Source: Guillardia theta CCMP2712 (lineage: Eukaryota > Cryptophyceae > Pyrenomonadales > Geminigeraceae). Taken from it: a stretch of DNA of 38,487 nucleotides. This document shows, in pieces, positions 1 through 10,643 of the stretch. Each line of letters opens with the position of its first letter. Within the stretch, counting starts at the first letter, position 1. The notes under the pieces were generated by a model. It did not search any database, was not told the DNA's origin, and saw only the letters and a program-made list of their open reading frames with translations. Where the stretch lies: the NCBI RefSeq assembly GCF_000315625.1, contig NW_005434639.1, positions 65,274 through 103,760 on the forward strand, read 5' to 3'. The translations under genes and the position numbers were made by a program.

Positions 1-55
1 GGAGGAGGGAAGGGGTTGGAGGAGGAGGAGGAGGAGAGACACTGAGGGAGAGCAG

Positions 56-199
56 GACGAGCTGCTCAAGAAGGCTCACAAGGAGCGCCTGCGCCTCAAG
101 ACGGCAGAAAAGGTGAGGAGAGCAAGTCCAGCAGTCACCCGAGCTGACGTCCAGCAGCTGAAGCAGCAGCGCCTGCTGGACTCGCACTTCACCATCTGA
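56..199 (+). CDS. 3' end of an unidentified plus-strand gene
   Basis: An acceptor-like AG at 54-55 is followed by an open frame of 48 codons ending in TGA at 197-199. The peptide is rich in Lys, Arg, Leu and Gln (reads EQDELLKKAHKERLRLK near its start and ends LLDSHFTI), so it is probably helical or coiled coil. The stretch 113-157 starts with GTGAGG and ends with CAG, so it could be a 45-base intron; its length is a multiple of three and it has no stop, so both readings keep the frame. The rest of the gene lies to the left of the window. It converges on the large minus-strand gene that stops at 258, leaving only 58 bases between stops. No family recognised. Confidence 0.5.
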   Translation, partial: DELLKKAHKERLRLKTAEKVRRASPAVTRADVQQLKQQRLLDSHFTI

Positions 200-257
200 T
201 GCGGCAGCTTCGAGGGGTTCGGTATTAGCTGGGGGGTTAGCTGGGGGAGTCAGTAGG

Positions 258-2948
258 TCATCTTTCTTTACTCAATATGTCATGTCTATCCATGTTGACG
301 ATGAGCTGCTCGGGATGAGCTGGGAAGGGAGAGGGAGGGGGCAGGTGGGGGAGAGCGTGGGGGAGGAAGAGGATGGCGGTGCGATGGTAGACCTTGGTGC
401 CGAGGTCGTGGAAGACAGCCTCCGTCAGCAGGTCGCACAGCTGGACTCCCCGCTGGTCGAAGAGCTGGGGGTGGCCGCAGAGGGAGGAAGGATGAAGGCG
501 GAGGGGGAGGAACCGGTCGCAGCCCTCCTGGAGGGGGCAGGGGGAGGGGGAGAGGGGGAGCGAGACGCCGGAGGGCTCGGAGGTGAAGTGGAGGAAGGAG
601 ACGTTGAGCGAGTCTCCCAGTCCGACCAGGGCCCTGCGGTCGAAGAGGAGGAGGGAGGAGCCCAGGACGCGGTGGAGCCGGGCGAGGACGGGCAGCTGTT
701 GGAAGCAGAGGGAGCGGAGGAAGAAATTTCTGGTGCTGGAAGGCTCGGCGAGGAGGTTCTGCCTGGCGATGCCGACGGCGATACCGTCCCAGAACTTCTC
801 GAGGAGGCGGAAAATCTCGAGGTGGGAGAAGTGCCGGAGAAGGGCGAAGGGAGGCACGAAGCAGGGCAGCTCGGTGTCCTGCTGGAGGAGGTTGTCGTCC
901 CAGCTGGGGTAACCGATGATATGGTCCACCACAAACTGAGAGCACCAGGAGCTCTGACTCCCCTCCGTCATGAGCCGCGCGGGCATGGTCTTCTGCCGCA
1001 CCCTGCTGATGTTGCAGAGCCTCTTCCTGCCCAGCTGGCAGTTGACGTCCTCCTCGTCCGGCATGTGCACAACGAACTCCTCCAGCTGGACCCAGAACTC
1101 GAAGGAGTTCGCGGCGGCTTCCAGGACGAACTGGGCCTTGTCCCCAGCAAGGAAGTGGAAGCGAGAGTCGAACAGACCCCCTCCGTGCACCCCGGGCCAG
1201 CTGGACTTGTTGAGCACGAAGTAGGGCTCCCACCAGAAGGTGTAGAGCGCCTGGTACGGCTCCCAGCTGCTGCCGGGCTGACTGAACCACCGCCGATAGT
1301 CCGTGGCGAAGTGGGAGTGGTCGGAGCCGTGCAGCCCCGGCATGAAGGCCTGTCCCCTGCTGTGCCGCTGCTGCAGCTCCTCCCTCGTGATCGCCTCCAC
1401 CTCCAGCCGCGGCTGCCTCCCGAGGAAGGAGAAGTTGCCGGCCCTGGGCCAGGGGAGCGTCTTGGTCTTGAAGCAGGGAAGCACGAGAGCGAGCGGCCTC
1501 CTCCTCCTCGCCGAGAGCTCCGCCCACCTCCTCTCGAGATTGGAGGCGTTGCCCGAGGGCATGAAGTCGATGTCGAGGTAGAGCAGAAGGTCTGTCCCCG
1601 AGCTGTTCACTGCGTGCCAGCGGAGGAAGTTTATGGGGAAGAGGAGGAGCGTGCTGCTGCTGCTGGGAGCGGAAGCGTTGGAGAGGAAGCAGGAAGAGAA
1701 GAGCCTGACCGTGACGTGCTGGCAGCGGGCGGAGGAGAGGGGGAGAAAGATCTCTCGCACGAACACTTCAAGCTCCTTCCTCTCCTCCTCGTTCATGCCG
1801 TAGAAGACGACAGAGAGAGGCCCCTGCCAGTGAGCTGCAATGTGCATGGCGTTGGACGCACGGTCGATGCTGGCGATGGTCGCCAAAGTGATGCTGCTCG
1901 CTGCTGGGGCAGGGCAGCGCACCATCGCCTCCTCGTCCTGCCTGATGCTCGTCTCGTCGCACCGGAACTTGGGACGCGTCCTGTCTCGAACACGCTCCTC
2001 CTCCGTCCTCTCGAGGACATGAAAGATTGTCCGCTGGGTACAGGCGACTGTCACCCCCGACTTGTCAAGCAGGAGGAGCTGAAAGGAGAATAGCCCAGCA
2101 GGCAGAGGAAGCGTCTCCTCGCAACGAACCTCCCCTTCTCCTGTCTTCTCCTGGGAGCAGCGCTTGCAGAGGGAGGTGGGAGGACGTTTCTGGGGCAGCT
2201 GCCTGTCCCAGCAGGAGGAAGGGGAGCGAGGAGGAGAGGAGAGCTGCTGGTAGCGGATCTGCATGCCCCAGTCCTGGCAGGAAGACGCAAAGTCATCGGG
2301 GAGACCGTGGAGGATGAAGGAGAGCTGGACCCGAGAGCCGTTGGAGGAAACGACTCGCTGCTGGTCCGGCTGCTGGAGGACGAGGAAGGGAACGACCTCT
2401 TCCTCCCTCCTCCTCGTCATCCTCTGACATCTCACCTGCCCACCCTCGACGACGCACACGTGCGAGTCTCGTGCCCCTCCCGCTCTTCCTCCCCTCCTCC
2501 CTCCTCCATCTCCTCGGCAGGAGGTAATCTCGTCCTTGGCTGAGCCAAGCAAGACGGACCGTAGGAGGGAAGAAAAGTTGCAGGAGGAGGAGGAGGAGGA
2601 GGAGGAGGAGGAGGTAGATCCTTGCTCGAGGAGATTGTAGAGTTCTCCCCACATACTCCACTTCAGCATGACGACGCCAGCCTTTGAAAGCGAGCTGGCC
2701 TCCTCCACCGAGAGAACGAAGTCCGAGGAGGAGGAGGAGGAGGAGGAGGAGGGAAGAAAGGAGGAAGTGAAGCACAACTGAGCCTGCGGGTGTTGCGAGC
2801 ACGTGTCGGAGACGGCAGCGAAGGAAGGAGGGTCCACGATGTGCGAGTCTGCCGAGAGGAAGGAGAGAAATTCGTACGTGCGGAGAGGAATCGACTGAGA
2901 GAGCTGCCAGCTCAGCAAGAACTTCCTGTAGAGGGAGCGACAGCCGCC

Positions 2949-2992
<44 letters not shown>

Positions 2993-5900
2993 CCTTCCGT
3001 CCTAGTTGTTCATCGTCATCGAACAAGAAGACCTGCAGTATTGTCAGGCAAACTCCTCCACCAACGTCATCTACTCCTCCTTCACGACCCATTCCTCCTC
3101 CTCCCTTCTCCGCTCGCCCCTCGCCCCTCCTCCCTCCTCCTTCTCGACAACAACCACTACCACATTCTCCTGCTCCTCCTGATCATCATCATATATCACC
3201 TGCCGGTCATCACCATGCCATCGAGACAAGTTGAAGTCTGCTCCTCCACGGATGAAGAGGGCATGGACGAAGGAGGAGGGCGGCAGCAGCTGCCGGAGGA
3301 GGGGAAAATCGAGCAAGGAGATCTGAACAAGCACGGAGCCATTCTGTAGGAGGAGACGGCAGGAGGTCGGGCCCTTGAAGCACTCATGATCCTGCTGAAG
3401 TTCGAGGACGAGTCCTCCTCCTCCGATGTAGGATGGAAACTTCCCGTCTGCACGATTCAAGGCCCTGCACCTCCTGCCAGAGCAAGACGACAAGGAGTAG
3501 CTGACAGTTTCTGCTCCCGCTCCTGCTCGCTCACTTGCATCAGATGGAAAGGAGTACAAGTTTGTTGAGAAGACGATGATTTTGGCGGCAGAAGAGTTCC
3601 TGCCTATCATGAAGGGAATTTTCCGCACATCCACCGTCTCATACCCGATCGTACTGCAAACAGCCCCTGTTCGACAAACAGAGGAGGAGGAGGAGGAGGA
3701 GGAGGAGGAGGAGGAGGAGGAGGAGGAGGACGAGGACGAGGAGGACGAGGAGGAGGCAGCTCTAATGTCTCTGCAAAACGACAGGGAGGGACGGAGGAAG
3801 AGGCTGCGAGAGAACACTGCATCCTTCATCGCGTACGCCACCACCAGATCATCCGCCATCAGCCTTGCAAGGAAGGAGTGCGCGCTCTCCGCAGGATCCC
3901 CCATCCTCCTCGCCACCTCCTCCATCCCGGAGGCCGTCAGAACCACCGAGTGAGCACAGGAGGACCCTGTAATCCTCATCCACCTCGAGGAGGTTAGAGA
4001 CGACCTCCTCTCCGCACAGAGCTCGTCGCAAGTCTCCAGCAGGAGCAGCTGGGCGTCTGCTGGAACATCCCCCAGGGCTTCTCGCAGTTTGCGGTTGACG
4101 TTGACGAGGGAGTCAAGGAGGAACAAGTCGGAGTGGAAGAGGACGAGGAGAGAATGACCCTCGCCCTTCGCCCTCCTTATGAGCTCCACATGGTCGAATG
4201 CAGTTTCTTCCCTTCCTCCTAGCAGTGGGTCTCCTCCTGCTCCTGCTCCTTGCCCTGCTCCTGCTATTCCTGCTGCTCCTGCTCCTGATGAGGAGCTTTC
4301 ACCGAGGGGAGAGAAGATCCCGTCCAGGGCCGCACATCTCACGCTCTCGATGGTCGTGAAACCAACCTTGCTCAGCGTCTCCCTGCTGGACTCCAGCTGG
4401 TGCTGGGACGGCGAGCAGTGCAAGAGGAAGACAGGAGCAAAGATGAGGGAGGAAGGAGGGAGCGGGAGAGTTTCCCTTCTCCTCCTGCCCTGGTCGATCA
4501 TGGCCGAGGATATCAGAGCTGCCTCTGGGAAGAAACCTACGCTACCGGCCTCATCCTGCTGGGCGTCAGCTGCTGGGAGAGGGCAAGAGGAGGAGAGGCT
4601 TACTCTTCTCCCTTCCTCCAAGAAGTTCAAGAACTTAGACACCTTGCTCCAGGGGAAGATGAGGATGGGGGAGGCAAATAGGTCATATGACTCTACGTCG
4701 CACACACCTCGAGCCCCACGATCTTCTCCCATCAGGCAAACCTGCGAGAACCTTTCGCAGCTCCCGTCCTCGACGGACTTTGCGGTGCAGAAGACAACGA
4801 GCTCGAAGACGAACCCTCTCGTCATGCTCAACTTCCACATCTCCCTCGCCAGCTCCAGCCGCTGCCGCAGCATCCCGCCCTTGGCGACCTCCTCATACGA
4901 CTCCAGCTGGGAGAGGAAGAGGACGGCGGAGTCGAACTTCATGGATGGCTTCAGCCTAACCCTCCTCTCGTCGTGGATCAAGAAACACACAGACACGAAT
5001 CTCCTCCTCCCCAGCTCCTCCACCACCAGAGAGATGGGTCTTGACTGAATGTGTCCGTTCACTGTGCTGGGTTTGACCGATACTGACAGGTTGCAAGATG
5101 TCTTCCCCCAGCAAGCATGATCCCGTCCGAACTCTTGCGCTTGGAACATGCTGAACCTGTCTGAACATGCCCTGAGCTCCTGGCAAGCTGTGTCGCTGCA
5201 CACAACATGGTGATACGGACCCAGGAGATGTCGATTCCGACTGATGGGAAACAGGATGAGCATGCCAGTTTGCGTCATAGCCGAGCAAGTTGTCTTCTCT
5301 TCTACCCTCTCTCTCCCCTCTTTGACCTCGTTCTCTTCCTCCCGCTCACACTCCCACAGCTCTCTGGACAAGAAAAAGAGCTTGTCATGCGGGGATAGGG
5401 AAGAGACATTCACGATGTACGCAGAGGAGACAGAAGTTTCCAACAGAAAAGTCACCTCAGCTCCTTCCTTTCTTCTGCTCTCATACGCAACGAGAGAAAT
5501 TTCTCCCGTTCCTCTCGTGACATCGAAAGCTCCTCTCCGAGCGGAAAACATCGTCATCCTCTTTCTCTTGACAAGATCCCGCAGAAGTAAGGAGGGATGG
5601 AGGAGGAGTCTGGTGCCCATACCCGCCAAAATCTTCGCACAAGCGTCTCTGCCATGCAACATAGCATGTACGTCACTCTTCTCTACCCAATTCCGACTCG
5701 ACCAAGATTCCAACATGTCCAACTTGATCACATCCACGAACGATGAAACCGACGACATCACCTCCTCCATCATGCTCGGAAACTCTCTCAACAAGAGAAC
5801 CTCAGCAAGCTCCAGGTCCATGAAGAGGAAGAATAAGTTGCCATGTTTCTCAGAATCTGCCAAGGCTCTTTGGTAGAGAACGGATCTCGTGAGGAGGGTG

Positions 5901-6271
5901 TCAAAAAAGTCTTCTTCCATCCATGTTTCCGCCACAATATCCGATGGCCTGATCCCCTCCTGCTGCAGCCTACCAGCGTCCTTGTGATGTATGACGGGCA
6001 TCGAAAACATGCTCAGGTCGCTGCCATTGTAAGCATTCAGCAGCTCTCTCGTGCGATTCGTCTCCTTGGATCCGTCTTCCACCGCAAGGACCATGACTCG
6101 AAAAGGGGAGGGACAGTCATTGCCGTGCCGTCCCCTCTGTATGAAGGAGCAGGGAGCATGTATCATCGAGGAAGCATGATGGGATGACTCTGATGCCGTT
6201 GAATCTCCTCCTCCCTGCCCCGCCTGCATGAGCACGGCTGCCGCCACCGCCAAGAGCAGGAGCCGGGGCAT
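258..6271 (-). CDS. Giant glycosyltransferase-like protein with C-terminal GT49 domain
   Basis: Two long minus-strand frames join into one gene: exon 1 is 6271-3200, a 167-base intron (3199-3033, donor GTGATA, acceptor CTGCAG) is phase 0 on both sides, and exon 2 runs 3032-258, giving 1948 aa. Residues 1-20 are a signal peptide (MPRLLLLAVAAAVLMQA). The C-terminal part matches the GT49 family (LARGE C-terminal domain, B4GAT1): LFPINFLRWHA, the metal-binding LYLDIDFMPS (DID near residue 1511), WWEPYFVLNKS, a GDKAQFVLEAA segment and FVVHMPDEED, in the usual order. Family knowledge suggests transfer of a UDP-sugar in the ER or Golgi lumen. The N-terminal ~1000 residues carry a twice-repeated unit: a GT25-like segment (about 58-235 and 610-835), a Cys-rich lectin-like segment with DHACWGKTSC or DHECFKGPTSC, and a third module. 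Long Ser runs and a Glu-Gln run come from GGA/TCC and CTCCTG repeats. GT49 assignment is firm; the N-terminal assignments are tentative. Confidence 0.75.
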
Positions 6272-6853
6272 GGATCCCGGGAGGCACCACCCCCACCCCC
6301 ATTTTCCACTCCATCTGCTCCCCTAGAACAATGGTCATTACCACCACCCCCTCCTCGTCCACGACTTTTTGGGCTCTGGCGGGGGTCCGATATGACCCAA
6401 AAGAGCCCCAGCTAACACCAGAAATCTCATCCCCCTCATTCACACCTAGCCTTTCGCTGGCTCCCAGCTGCCTCTCCCTTTCTTGTAGCCTCTGCCTGAG
6501 GCGGACTTGTTTCCTTACTAGCTTGGCAGCTCCTGTCAGGCCAGACTTATCCGATCTACTTGGACAATGATCGACTCAGTGCCAGATCCCGGGCCCGGCG
6601 AGCCGCTACCAAACCCGGCGTACACCTACTAGGCTGCCTCTGGACATCTATGGTCGGAAACTTGCAGTGCCAGACTCCCGCCGGCAGCGGCGCCGTCACA
6701 CGATGAGATTGCCATCACTGAAGTCAAGGAAAGTGCCCCGGCCAAGATTGAGTAGCCTTGGCAGTGCCGTGACGGACAAGTTTTCAATGGCTTCTAACAA
6801 ACGGCCGAGTTCCTAGGGACATGCCAACTGCGACAGGTCTGGCATGCTACGCT
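6272..6853. other. Intergenic stretch with a GC-rich patch
   Basis: This lies between the start of the glycosyltransferase gene and the stop of the lumenal-protein gene, both on the minus strand, so it should hold the promoter of the former. No convincing gene is seen. About 6570-6800 contains a GC-rich patch with words shared with other patches in the window, including GACTCAGTGCC, CGGGCCCGG and CGGCGCCGTCAC. Confidence 0.5.
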
Positions 6854-8353
6854 CTAGTTCATGAAGACAGGGTTCAAGATCTGAATGTCGGCAGGAAGCT
6901 CCTTCCTGTTCATCTCGTTCTCCTCCATCACCTGCGGTGGAAAACTCAGCGGGGAGAGGCTCCTGCATCATGCATGTCTTTTCTCACCTGCTTCCTGCCC
7001 TCTGCGATCTTCTCGGTAGGAAAGTAGGAGAGGAACTGATCCAACTTTTGTCTGTGCGAGCAGATCAGTCGGCGGCGGGTAACGAAAGTTGACGGGGAGG
7101 TCGAGGGGAGGGGACGAAGCTGCATGCCAGTAGAAGGCAGGGCGAGTAGGGATAAGGGACGTCACGACAGCAGAGGAGTAGGAGAAGAGGGAGAGGGGGG
7201 GATGAAGTCCTCCTTCCTCCTATCAACCTGCATGATGTCAGCGCCTTGATAACAAACTCCTTCTTGTCCGCAGAGAGCTCTGAGACCTGGAGGGGAGGGT
7301 GAGAGGAAGAGAGAGTGCGGGGCGATGACGTCATCGCAAAACCTTGAGCTCTCTCGGCTGCTCGTCAAAGTAGTCGAGGATGGTCTGCAGGTCCTGGACA
7401 GCCTGGCAGAGGTCGGGTCACTGGCAGCGATGGCGGGAGGCAAGCTCCTCTCGACCTCTCTGCCGATCTGACTGCAGTCATTGATCTGTGAAAGAGAGTT
7501 ATGCTCCGGAACATCGACGAAATTGACCAACCTGGTTCGGCTTCGCGAATGCAGATGCTTTGGTGATGATGTCATTCATCTTGTAGTTTTCGATCATCAT
7601 CTTGGTCGCCATCTGCAATGATTGACGCCATGAGGAAACTTTCCGCCACCTGCCAACATGCACCTTGATGTTGTTCCTCTGCAGATCACGAAAGTTCCCC
7701 GTGTTGATCAGGCGCGCTTCCTTCATATTCAAGTCACTTTGTATGTTGAGCACCGTTCACCTTACCTGCAAGGTAGCTTCCTGTATCCTCAAGATCGCCA
7801 CAATCGCTGTCTTCAGCGGATCCGCATCCACCTAGAGGTTCTCCATGGTTCATGAAGCGATTCAACTGGGGCTCAGGGAACCTCGGGCTTCACATTCTTG
7901 TACTGATCCAGGACGCTCTGAGAGGGCTGGGATGGAGTGTCGGTAGAAATATCTCCGTCGACTGCAAGGCCCGTCAGTCTCCAGACATGAAGCCCAGCAT
8001 GGAGCAGCACCAGCAGAGCTTGAGTCAGCATCGGGGACCAGACCCTCTGCTTGCATCCGTCTCAGCTCCTTCTGCTTCTCCTTCCTCCGCTTCTCTGCCA
8101 TGAACTCTTCGAAGGAAACTTGCGCGTACGCCTCGGAAGGACCCCATGCTGCCACCAGGCCTGAGCACAAGAGCCCAGCCAGGACTTCGCGGCGTTCCAT
8201 GTTCATGCTGATCGAGCAAGAGCTAGCATGCCGGCGGGAGGCTCGCAGAGACAGACTACTTGGATTTCCAGTGACGGAAAAAGCAAAGCTGGTCAGGGGA
8301 AGAAAGGAAACGAGAGCAAGGAGACGAATCCAAGTCAAGCTGCACACGAACAT
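6854..8353 (-). CDS. Plastid thylakoid-lumen protein, family not recognised
   Basis: Ten exons join in phase: 8353-8044, 7961-7882, 7831-7766, 7720-7664, 7612-7532, 7485-7456, 7402-7343, 7286-7228, 7051-6988 and 6931-6854, giving 294 aa. The ATG at 8353 is chosen because the longer frame above it begins with TTG. Residues 1-24 are an ER signal peptide ending TSFA, and the next residue is Phe, the known mark of red-secondary plastid transit peptides. A Ser/Arg-rich transit segment follows. Then comes a twin-Arg lumenal signal (RREVLAGLLCSGLVAAW, residues 54-70) ending in the cleavage motif AYA at 75-77. The ~217-residue mature part is charged and seems all-helical, with segments such as TAIVAILRIQEATLQ, DLQTILDYFDEQPRELK and ILNPVF at the end. 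It may be a helical-bundle subunit or assembly factor of a photosynthetic complex (PsbQ/Psb31-like proteins are one alternative), but I do not recognise the family. Most introns are 45-60 bases. Confidence 0.75.
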
Positions 8354-8629
8354 CTTAATGAACGCTGTCAACAAGAGGAAAGTCAGAGCAAGACAGAAAA
8401 TCGGATATCTTATGAATTTCAATCCGATCTCGGAAATCGAGTTTAGCCTGCGTGCTTTTCTCTTGTATGCTAAGATTCATGAAGTGGTGAAAAGAAACCA
8501 GAACAACAATGACATTAGAATCATCAACCACCAATGTTCGCACAACTTTCATTCCATGTCAGCATAACCATGACCTCCTTTATATCGTTCATACGTTACA
8601 CATTCAGTTATCAATGATCCGGTCCACCC

Positions 8630-8790
8630 GTGACCCCTGCAAAGCGGCTTGCCGCCGGGTACCGTACCGGGCCCCCCGGGCCCGGGCGGGCCGGGCCCAG
8701 GCGGCCCTGAGTCTGATCAGTCACGGCGCCGCAACTTGACGCTACAGTGCGGTCCGGCCGGGCGAGCCACGAGGCTCAGGCCTCTTCATC
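8630..8790. repeat. GC-rich palindromic patch
   Basis: A run of short inverted GC words (GGGCCCCCCGGGCCCGGGCG type) is followed by GATCAGTCACGGCGCCGC. Related patches occur at about 6570-6800, 10170-10580, 12200-12260 and 31850-32205. No coding sequence is supported here. It lies upstream of the lumenal-protein gene, beyond an AT-richer stretch (8354-8630) in which I see no feature. Confidence 0.4.
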
Positions 8791-8859
8791 CCGTTGAGAA
8801 AAAGGATGATGATGATGATGATGATGACTCTCAGGATCATCATGCGGCCACCGGAAAAA

Positions 8860-9300
8860 GAGTCACTGAGTGGAGGAGGATGACCGTCTCAAGAGGATGA
8901 GAATGAGGATGACTCAGTGAGGAGGAAGATGACTCAGTAGGAAAGGAGGAGGAGGAGGAGGAGGAGGAGGAGGAGGAGGAGGAGGAGGAGGAGGAGGACT
9001 CAGTGAGGAGGAGGAGGAGGAGGAGGAGGAGGAGGAGGAGGACTCAGTTAGGACGAGGAGAACTCAGTGAGGAGGGGGAGGAGGAGGAGGAGGACTCAGT
9101 GAGGAGGAGGAGGAGGAGGAGGAGGAGGAGGAGGACTCAGTGAGGAGGAGGTGGAGGAGGAGGAGGAGGGGAGGACTCTGTTAGGATGAGGAGAACTCAG
9201 TGAGGGGGGGGAAGAGGAGGAGGAGGACTCAGTGAGGAGGAGGAGGAGGAGGAGGAGGAGGAGGAGGACTCAGTTAGGAGGAGGAGGAGGACTCAGTGAT
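8860..9300. repeat. GGA minisatellite with recurring CTCAGTGA word
   Basis: Runs of GGA of varying length are broken about a dozen times by GACTCAGTGAGG or a close variant (GACTCAGTTAGG, GAACTCAGTGAGG, GACTCTGTTAGG). The spacing is irregular, roughly 20-60 bases. The plus strand is almost pure purine between these words. The block begins with GATGACTC variants near 8870-8930 and ends at a GATGAT-rich stretch near 9310. All frames through it are low complexity and I see no gene. Confidence 0.85.
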
Positions 9301-9735
9301 CTTGAGGACGAGGATCAGGATGAATGGATGATCATCGGATGATGAGCGGCCGCAATGACTTCACCGCAGCAATGCCCGGTATGATTGGGCTAAGGAAAAG
9401 ATGCCGAGAACAAGTGAGGAGGGGAACGCGAGTACAACGACTCGGCTCTACATACATTACGTGACGCTCACCTCGCCAAGACCCTTCGGCTGCCTCCTCC
9501 TCCTGCTCCTCCTCTCTCGCATGCGACATCGTCCCCATCCGCCCCTCCTCCCTGCCCCTCCTGGACACGTACCCGCTGTCGTGCTGGTCTCGTCTCCCTC
9601 CCCCTCCCCCTCCCTGCCCTCGCCTTCACATCAAGCCCTCGCAAGTGCAAGTACAGACAGCATTCGCTTCATTCCTATCGTACACACGCTCTATCTTACA
9701 TAAGGCCCTCCGCCCTCCCCTCGCTATCCTCCTAT

Positions 9736-10047
9736 CTACATCTTGTCCAGGCGTGCTCCGCTGCTCTTGTCGCTCCCCTGGGCTTGCCGCAGACTGGCGG
9801 CCGCTTTCGTCCTTGCTGCCAGGATGCTGTCTAGCGCCATGCCCTTGCCCGCTCTGTCCCCGCACGGTCTCGTCGCGACGTCGGGTGCGAGAGGGGACCT
9901 CGGCAGCCTGGCGGGCTTGCAGCTGGTGTACCAGACCTCCTGCTGGGGCAGAGAGATGAGCGGGGAGGGGCGCTGTCTGTCAGCAGGGGCGGGAGGCTTG
10001 CGGCAGGCTGGCTGATGGCAGAGGATGAAGGCGGCAGGCTGGCACAT
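9736..10047 (-). CDS. Small cassette protein, copy 1 (103 aa)
   Basis: Open frame from ATG at 10047 to a stop at 9736. The protein has an N-terminal Cys/Pro-rich part (MCQPAAFILCHQPAC), a central ISLPQQEVWYTSCKPAR motif and a C-terminal GMALDSILAARTKAAASL helix followed by a Lys/Ser-rich tail. No signal peptide or membrane segment is seen. A TATAAA at 10091-10086 (minus strand) lies about 45 bases before the start, which supports this strand and start. The sequence is almost identical to copies 2 and 3. A diverged gene at 11447-11752 keeps the SLP, W, KPA, GM and SILAAR.K..ASL positions and nearly the same length, which argues that this is a real protein family rather than a chance frame. Function unknown. 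Confidence 0.55.
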   Translation of the reverse strand: MCQPAAFILCHQPACRKPPAPADRQRPSPLISLPQQEVWYTSCKPARLPRSPLAPDVATRPCGDRAGKGMALDSILAARTKAAASLRQAQGSDKSSGARLDKM

Positions 10048-10084
10048 GTGCTGGTTGGTGAGGGGGAAGGGAGGGAGGGGAGCT

Positions 10085-10092
10085 GTTTATAG
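10085..10092 (-). promoter_or_regulatory. TATA box of cassette copy 1
   Basis: Minus-strand CTATAAAC lies 44 bases upstream of the small-protein ATG, in the same relative place as in copies 2 and 3. Confidence 0.5.
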
Positions 10093-10168
10093 AGGGGAAG
10101 TCGAAGGCGGAGGTGTTTTACTACTACGTATCCGAGGAGAAGGGAAAGGGAGTGTTTTCGAAAGCATA

Positions 10169-10591
10169 TCCGCCGGTCATGGTTCAATGGCACACCGGCT
10201 GCTCCCGTGCCGGAGGCCCACGTTCACCGTCACGGCGCCGCCGCCGCGTGAGGTGACTCAGTCATCGGGCCTCACTTCACTGAAGACAACCTGAGTGTCA
10301 CGGTGCCGGGTTACTGTGACGGTCAGCCCCGCCCGGTCCGCCGCCGACGGGACCGTGGACCGTACGGACTCGCTAGCCGCTGAGCCTTTCTTTCATCTGG
10401 TGTTGTACCGTACGATAATCCGAGGCTGTGCTACGGTACTCATTTTGACTCGGAGTACTGGCGGCAGCGACGGCTAGGCTACTAGGCTACGAGTTCCATT
10501 GTCGGTCCTGGAGTCCCGGCGGGGGGCCGCGCGACGGCCGGGCCCGGCGCCCAAACCCGGTTGAACCGGCAGTCCGAGGCCAGGCTTCAAA
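10169..10591. other. GC-rich spacer between the two head-to-head cassettes
   Basis: The spacer separates divergently oriented copies 1 and 2. It is rich in CpG and in paired words such as GTCACGGCGCC, GGTGACTCAGTCATC, GTCACGGTGCCGG and GTGACGGTCAGCC, which can pair with one another. A second GC-rich part (10500-10560) contains GGGCCGCGCGACGGCC. I see no supported gene. It could hold shared regulatory sequence for both cassettes or be the remains of a mobile or satellite element. Confidence 0.45.
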
Positions 10592-10596
10592 GACTC

Positions 10597-10603
10597 TATA
10601 AAG
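10597..10603 (+). promoter_or_regulatory. TATA box of cassette copy 2
   Basis: TATAAAG lies 47 bases before the ATG at 10644. A C-rich leader (CCTCCCCTCCCC type) fills the gap, implying a very short 5' leader. Confidence 0.5.
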
Positions 10604-10643
10604 ACCTCCCCTCCCCTCCCCTTCCCCCCTCACCAACCAGCAC

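Larger units (their letters stand above)
9480..10168 (-). repeat. Cassette copy 1 (inverted relative to copies 2 and 3)
   Basis: This ~690-base unit is nearly identical to 10592-11252 and 12395-13134 but in the opposite orientation. It carries promoter, small protein gene and about 350 bases of downstream sequence. Copies 1 and 3 share extra upstream sequence up to a GCTTTCGAAAACACTCCC word; copy 2 begins just upstream of its TATA box. The far end of copy 1 diverges after GCGAGAGAGGAGG. Confidence 0.85.

Noticed and set aside
282-2093. 603-codon plus-strand frame opposite the glycosyltransferase gene
   Set aside because: It is Glu/Gly-rich and compositionally driven, mirrors the Leu/Ser/Pro-rich coding strand, and has no domain; the minus-strand frame has clear GT49 motifs.
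4179-5048. 289-codon plus-strand frame
   Set aside because: Antisense shadow of exon 1 of the glycosyltransferase gene; Ser-rich with no recognisable features.
6574-6850. tRNA or other structured RNA in the GC-rich patch
   Set aside because: I could not find a cloverleaf with T-loop and D-loop consensus on either strand.
9743-10015. 90-aa frame on the strand opposite the small cassette protein, open in all three copies
   Set aside because: All copies are nearly identical so openness is not independent evidence; no TATA box on that strand and not kept in the diverged relative.
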